A DNA stretch of 64,000 nucleotides from Cellulosilyticum sp. I15G10I2 (GTDB taxonomy: Bacteria > Bacillota > Clostridia > Lachnospirales > Cellulosilyticaceae), in assembly GCF_900095725.1 (NCBI RefSeq), contig NZ_FMMP01000006.1, positions 1,364,001 through 1,428,000 on the forward strand. Direction: 5' to 3'. Below are positions 60,705 through 64,000 of this stretch, piece by piece; within the stretch, counting starts at the first letter, position 1, and every line of letters begins with the position of its first letter. The notes beneath the pieces are model-generated. The model saw nothing but the letters and a program-made list of their open reading frames with translations, searched no databases and was not told the origin of the DNA. Made by a program: the position numbers and the translations under genes.

Positions 60705-61439
60705 TTAATTAAAAGTATTTAAAAATTGTCTTATTCTCGTATTGGGTGATTCATTGAGTTTCTCATAAGTTCCCTGCTCTATAATCTCACCTTGATCTAT
60801 AAATACAATATTATCGCCTACGTCTCTCGCAAAGGACATTTTATGGGTTACGATCACAATTGTATAATTTTCCTCGGCCAACTCTTTGATAAGACTTAAG
60901 ACCTCGATCTCAAGCTCCGGGTCTAATGCACTTGTGGGCTCATCAAATAAAAGAATCTCTGGTTTCATGCTTAATGCTCTTGCAATAGCAATACGCTGCT
61001 GCTGCCCTCCGGATAATTCATGAGGATAACTGTCTTTCTTATCCTCTAAACCTATTTTTTTAAGCAGCTTCATAGCCTGTGCTACGGCTTCTTCTTTAGG
61101 TTGTTTGAGAACAGTTATAGGCCCTTCTATTATATTTCCTAGAGCTGTTTTATGGGGAAATAAATTAAAGCTTTGAAACACCATCCCAGTTTTCTTTCTT
61201 AAGTTCAAAATATCTTTTTTATTTACCTTTGTACCGTTAAAACCTAGTACTTCACCGTTTATATTCAACTCACCTGCATTTGGCAGCTCAAGAAGATTAA
61301 TACACCGGAGCAATGTCGTTTTGCCAGAACCTGATGGTCCTATTATTACCGTCGTACGATTAGGCATAATGGTTAAATTAATATTTTTAAGTATTCTATT
61401 TTCCCCAAAGCTTTTAGCTAAATTATTAATGCTAAACAT
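60705..61439 (-). CDS. Polar amino acid (cystine-type) ABC transporter ATPase
   Basis: 244 residues. Walker A GPSGSGKTTLLRCIN, MVFQSFNLFPHKTALGNI, signature LSGGQQQRIAIARAL, Walker B ILLFDEPTSALD, ending in the PAAT-type pattern GEIIEQGTYEKL. Last gene of the SBP-permease-ATPase operon. GGAGGTGA ribosome site. Confidence 0.93.
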   Translation of the reverse strand: MFSINNLAKSFGENRILKNINLTIMPNRTTVIIGPSGSGKTTLLRCINLLELPNAGELNINGEVLGFNGTKVNKKDILNLRKKTGMVFQSFNLFPHKTALGNIIEGPITVLKQPKEEAVAQAMKLLKKIGLEDKKDSYPHELSGGQQQRIAIARALSMKPEILLFDEPTSALDPELEIEVLSLIKELAEENYTIVIVTHKMSFARDVGDNIVFIDQGEIIEQGTYEKLNESPNTRIRQFLNTFN

Positions 61440-61450
61440 AAACTCACCTC

Positions 61451-62125
61451 CTATATCCTTTGTCCTCTGCTTAATTTCACTTCTGCTTTTTGCTGCACCT
61501 TACTTAATACAGTACAAAACATAAGATAAATAAAAGCTACTTCACAATACAATATCAAAGGTTCATAGGTTTTAGCTGCTATTCTTTGTGTTACCATAAA
61601 CATTTCTGCCACTGTTATATTAGCTGCCAGCGAGGTATCTTTGACCAAGCCAATAAAAGCATTAAATAACGGGGGAACAGCCACCCTAGTAGCCTGTGGG
61701 ATAATAATTCTGCTTAACACTTGAAAATAATTCATCCCAAGAGACTCCCCAGCTTCCCATTGTCCTTTATGAATCGATAATATAGCGGCTCTTATGGTTT
61801 CTGAACTATACGCTCCGACATTTAAAGAAAAGGCTATAATAGAAGCTAAAAAAGGCTCTAAGGTAATACCCGCACTGGGCAGTCCATAAAATATAATGAA
61901 AATCTGTACCAAAAGAGGTGTACCTCTAATAATCCATACATAAAAACCTGTAACTAATTTTAAGACTTTCAAATGAGAGATTTGAATAAGTGCTACTGCT
62001 ATGGCAATAACGAGTCCAATCGCAAATGAAATAAGCGTCAGTGGTATCGTATAAATAAGCCCGGGTTTTAAAATAGTCCAAAATGAATTGATAACTAAGT
62101 CTATAATGCGCTCATTAATCTGCAT
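61451..62125 (-). CDS. Polar amino acid (cystine-type) ABC transporter permease
   Basis: 224 residues, about five membrane segments. VWIIRGTPLLVQIFIIFYGLP and the EAA-like loop GQWEAGESLGMNYFQVLSRI are HisM/TcyL-type permease marks. AAAGGAAG ribosome site. Confidence 0.92.
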   Translation of the reverse strand: MQINERIIDLVINSFWTILKPGLIYTIPLTLISFAIGLVIAIAVALIQISHLKVLKLVTGFYVWIIRGTPLLVQIFIIFYGLPSAGITLEPFLASIIAFSLNVGAYSSETIRAAILSIHKGQWEAGESLGMNYFQVLSRIIIPQATRVAVPPLFNAFIGLVKDTSLAANITVAEMFMVTQRIAAKTYEPLILYCEVAFIYLMFCTVLSKVQQKAEVKLSRGQRI

Positions 62126-62146
62126 ATTAATAAACTTCCTTTCTGC

Positions 62147-62956
62147 CTACTTAGAGATATCAGCCCCAAAGTACTTTTCAGAAATGGCTTTAATCGTCCC
62201 ATCAGCTTGTAATTTTTCTAGCGCTTCATTAACAGCTTTAACAAAAGTATCATTGCCTTTTCTAATAAGAACAGCACTTTTAGAAGCATCCTCTTCAGAC
62301 GCTACAATCTTAATTTGTGCATCTGGCTTTTGTTTAAGATAGTCATAGAAAGTGACATCATCGTTAATCGTTGCATCTGCCCTCTTACTGATTACAAGTT
62401 CAATTGATTGGTTAAATCCATCCGTCCCAACAAGCTCTGCACCATACTTTTCTGCCGTCTTAGCAAAGTTACTGGTAAGTGACTGTGCTGATTTTTTACC
62501 TGCTAACGTTTCAAAGCTATTAATAGCTTCCTCCTCAGCGCGAACAATTAAAACGGCCTTTGAAATTGTATAAGGTATAGAAAAATCATACTTTTGCTGT
62601 CTTTCTTCTGTGATACTTACTTGGTTAACAACAATGTCATAACGCTTGGCATCTAATCCAGCTATCATAGCATCCCATTTGGTTTCTACGAATTCAACTT
62701 CTACGCCCAATGCTTCTCCAATGGCTTGCGCTATTTCCACATCATATCCTACTAAATTGTCTGCATCATCATGGTATGTAAAAGGTGGATAGGTTCCTTC
62801 TGTACCAACTTTTAAAACACCATTTTCCTTAATGGTTTCTAAGAAATCTTTTTCCGCTACTGGCGCTGTTGTTTCTGCTGATTTTGCACAACCTGCAGCG
62901 CTGATCATAATAATTGCTGATATCATCCATAAACCTAGTTTTTTAATTTTGCTCAT
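62147..62956 (-). CDS. Amino-acid-binding lipoprotein, cystine-binding type
   Basis: 269 residues: lipobox ISAAGCAKSA, then a family-3 binding protein: LKVGTEGTYPPFTYHD, VGYDVEIAQAIGEALGVEV, FVETKWDAMIAGLDAKRYD, VVNQVSITEERQQKYDFSIP. The NQVxIxxERxxKYDFSxPY pattern is that of cystine-binding TcyA/TcyJ/FliY (from memory). GGAGG ribosome site. Confidence 0.88.
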   Translation of the reverse strand: MSKIKKLGLWMISAIIMISAAGCAKSAETTAPVAEKDFLETIKENGVLKVGTEGTYPPFTYHDDADNLVGYDVEIAQAIGEALGVEVEFVETKWDAMIAGLDAKRYDIVVNQVSITEERQQKYDFSIPYTISKAVLIVRAEEEAINSFETLAGKKSAQSLTSNFAKTAEKYGAELVGTDGFNQSIELVISKRADATINDDVTFYDYLKQKPDAQIKIVASEEDASKSAVLIRKGNDTFVKAVNEALEKLQADGTIKAISEKYFGADISK

Positions 62957-63008
62957 AATAGCCTCCGTTTTTAATTCCTACTTAATTTATATGTTTACTA
63001 TGTTTTAT

Positions 63009-63037
63009 AGTGTATATTAACTTTTTACTTTTGTCAA
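63009..63037 (-). promoter_or_regulatory. Promoter of the cystine-type ABC operon
   Basis: Minus strand TTGACA (63032-63037), 17 bp, TACACT (63009-63014), about 45 bp upstream of the start codon. Confidence 0.8.
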
Positions 63038-63064
63038 TCTCCTAAAATCTTTTTCATAAATAAA

Positions 63065-63105
63065 AAACCCATGAATTCTAAATTTTTTTAGAATCTCATG
63101 GGTTT
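63065..63105. repeat. Orphan terminator-like hairpin
   Basis: AAACCCATGA (63065-63074) pairs with TCATGGGTTT (63096-63105), with a second stem TTCTAAA/TTTAGAA inside. On the minus strand TTTTTTATTT follows. It lies upstream of the ABC promoter, with no minus-strand gene between it and the next terminator. Confidence 0.6.
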
Positions 63106-63167
63106 CATACTTTCTCTTTAGCACTATCCTCCTTATTTAAATAATTTCCATTATAAAAACTGCTGCT

Positions 63168-63192
63168 AGTATTCATACTATTTATGAATACT
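63168..63192 (+). promoter_or_regulatory. Hairpin just before the cold-shock ribosome site
   Basis: Perfect 10-bp stem AGTATTCATA / TATGAATACT, 5-nt loop, ending three bases before AAAGGAGGTG. Suited to controlling translation or mRNA stability of the cold-shock gene. Confidence 0.6.
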
Positions 63193-63210
63193 TTAAAGGA
63201 GGTGCTTAAT

Positions 63211-63420
63211 ATGGCTAGTTATACCGGCATTGTTAAGTGGTACAATAATGAAAAAGGTTATGGTTTTATCTCTGCGAATGCTGGGAATGATGTTTTTGTG
63301 CATCATTCTCAGGTTAAAGAAAAGGGAAATGACAAAGATCTGCATGAAGGTGAAGAAGTTAGTTTTGATGTTATTCAAGATCAAAAAGGTCCATCTGCTA
63401 TAAATGTACAAAAACTCTAA
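63211..63420 (+). CDS. Cold-shock protein (second copy)
   Basis: 69 residues: GIVKWYNNEKGYGFISA (RNP1) and NDVFVHHSQVKEKG (RNP2), slightly longer loop than the copy at 33697. ATG at 63211, with AAAGGAGGTG six bases upstream; the upstream ATG at 63184 lies in the hairpin. Confidence 0.93.
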   Translation: MASYTGIVKWYNNEKGYGFISANAGNDVFVHHSQVKEKGNDKDLHEGEEVSFDVIQDQKGPSAINVQKL

Positions 63421-63430
63421 ATGTGCAGAT

Positions 63431-63467
63431 AAATCCTTAGACATCCATTTCTAATGTCTAAGGATTT
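63431..63467. terminator. Terminator between cold-shock and pentapeptide genes
   Basis: Perfect 14-bp stem (63431-63444 with 63454-63467), then TCTTATTTTT on the plus strand. Confidence 0.85.
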
Positions 63468-63479
63468 CTTATTTTTCTT

Positions 63480-64000
63480 CTAAAGCAGCTCTTGTGCTAT
63501 ATAATTTTTTAAAAAAGTTATAATATAACTTAGGGTACTAAACCCTTTATCTAAATTTTTAGCTGCAAGTTCAAGCCCCTTTATAAGCGTCTCTTCATCA
63601 AAGTTTTCTAATAGTACTAGAATGCTGAGTGCATTAATTGCCCCTTCTTTCGTATCTAAAACACGTGATGCTTTTATATAATCATTCTTCATTGCCTCTT
63701 TAACTGCATTTTCAAGCTTTTCACTTAAGTTTAAGGACGGCATCTCATCAAAAATCCTAACATCCGCATTCTTTAAATTGAGATTAACAGCTTTTGTGAC
63801 GTCCGTAGCTAAAAATATTGTGTTTTTAAATGTTGCCCCATTAAAATCTACGCCATCTAAATTTACCGATTCAAACAGTGTGTTCTCAAATCTAGCCTTT
63901 TTAAACTTACTCTTTTTAAGATTAGTTCCAACAAACTCTGCTGATTTAAAAGTACATTCAAAAAAATTACAAGATTTTAAATGTGCACCCCTAAAGCTTG
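63480..64000 (-). CDS. Pentapeptide-repeat protein, C-terminal part (start beyond the right edge)
   Basis: The frame is open from 63480 to the end of the window, so the first ATG inside (63743) is not the start. Upstream residues read as pentapeptide repeats with a Phe/Leu every fifth position: SFRGAHLKSC, NFFECTFKSAEF, VGTNLKKSKFKKARF, ENTLFESVNLDGVDF, NGATFKNTIF. A ~90-residue helical tail (LSEKLENAVKEAMKNDY; LIKGLELAAKNL) follows. These fold as a right-handed quadrilateral beta helix; function unknown. Confidence 0.8.
   Translation of the reverse strand, partial: SFRGAHLKSCNFFECTFKSAEFVGTNLKKSKFKKARFENTLFESVNLDGVDFNGATFKNTIFLATDVTKAVNLNLKNADVRIFDEMPSLNLSEKLENAVKEAMKNDYIKASRVLDTKEGAINALSILVLLENFDEETLIKGLELAAKNLDKGFSTLSYIITFLKNYIAQELL

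Noticed and set aside
33697-63420. The two cold-shock genes as a recent duplication
   Set aside because: They share only the family motifs; loop lengths, leaders and surroundings differ, so no recent copying is implied.
1-64000. CRISPR arrays, insertion sequences, prophage or integron parts
   Set aside because: No regularly spaced direct repeats, transposase, integrase or att-like boundaries were found. Inverted repeats seen are terminators, leader stems or operators.
1-64000. tRNA or rRNA genes
   Set aside because: No cloverleaf with a GTTC-A-A T-loop or CCA end, and no rRNA core sequence was recognised in the gaps; a dedicated scan would settle this.

Overview
The window looks like chromosome of a low-GC, anaerobic, Gram-positive Clostridia-type bacterium, probably from the Lachnospirales side. 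This rests on the AT-rich sequence, strong AAGGAGG-type ribosome sites, many intrinsic terminators, YesM/YesN two-component pairs, paired DegV proteins, an ECF folate transporter, an aldehyde:ferredoxin oxidoreductase and the lack of outer-membrane genes. I see no rRNA, tRNA, CRISPR array, transposase, integrase or phage gene. Most genes lie on the minus strand.

1-15.5 kb: the end of an HD-GYP protein; a Crp/Fnr regulator with a CoA-disulfide reductase-rhodanese fusion; a MacA/MacB/TolC-like efflux operon with a glycine-rich lipoprotein; a secreted helical-repeat protein facing an OmpR-type two-component system, with a tandem repeat between them; and two close DegV paralogues around a CsoR / membrane ferredoxin / rhodanese island. 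The csoR promoter is near consensus and a CsoR-type box sits just past its start.

15.5-26.6 kb: an AnfO-family protein (known as a nitrogenase accessory) paired with a YwqK-like repeat protein ending in a four-cysteine cluster, with no nitrogenase genes in the window. Then a glycan locus: sensor kinase and AraC-type regulator, sugar-binding lipoprotein, two permeases, a URO-D-like protein and a GHL6-type putative glycosidase.

26.6-33.6 kb: a zinc module. Two CobW-type GTPases, a DUF318 permease and a TIGR03943 protein diverge from a Zur-like regulator across a perfect 26-bp inverted repeat; znuABC converges on the regulator and has a 7-1-7 palindrome at its promoter.

33.6-43.2 kb: housekeeping and oddities. 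Cold-shock protein with a long leader, SUV3-like helicase, Staygreen protein, folC-folT, a 23S rRNA-type methyltransferase, a 59-residue winged-helix protein with an operator inside its promoter spacer, cysK with a long leader, an HMA-like protein lacking CxxC, and a copper-amine-oxidase-N-domain protein.

43.2-58.4 kb: an amino-sugar locus. The likely route is uptake of a GlcNAc-containing oligosaccharide by the ABC transporter, cleavage by GH94 phosphorylase and GH3 enzymes, mutase conversion of the sugar-1-phosphate to the 6-phosphate, then NagA and NagB to fructose-6-phosphate. A GntR repressor (NagR type) and a YesMN pair probably control it.

58.4-64 kb: an aldehyde:ferredoxin oxidoreductase with its polyferredoxin, a cystine-type amino-acid ABC transporter, a second cold-shock protein, and a pentapeptide-repeat protein that runs off the right edge.
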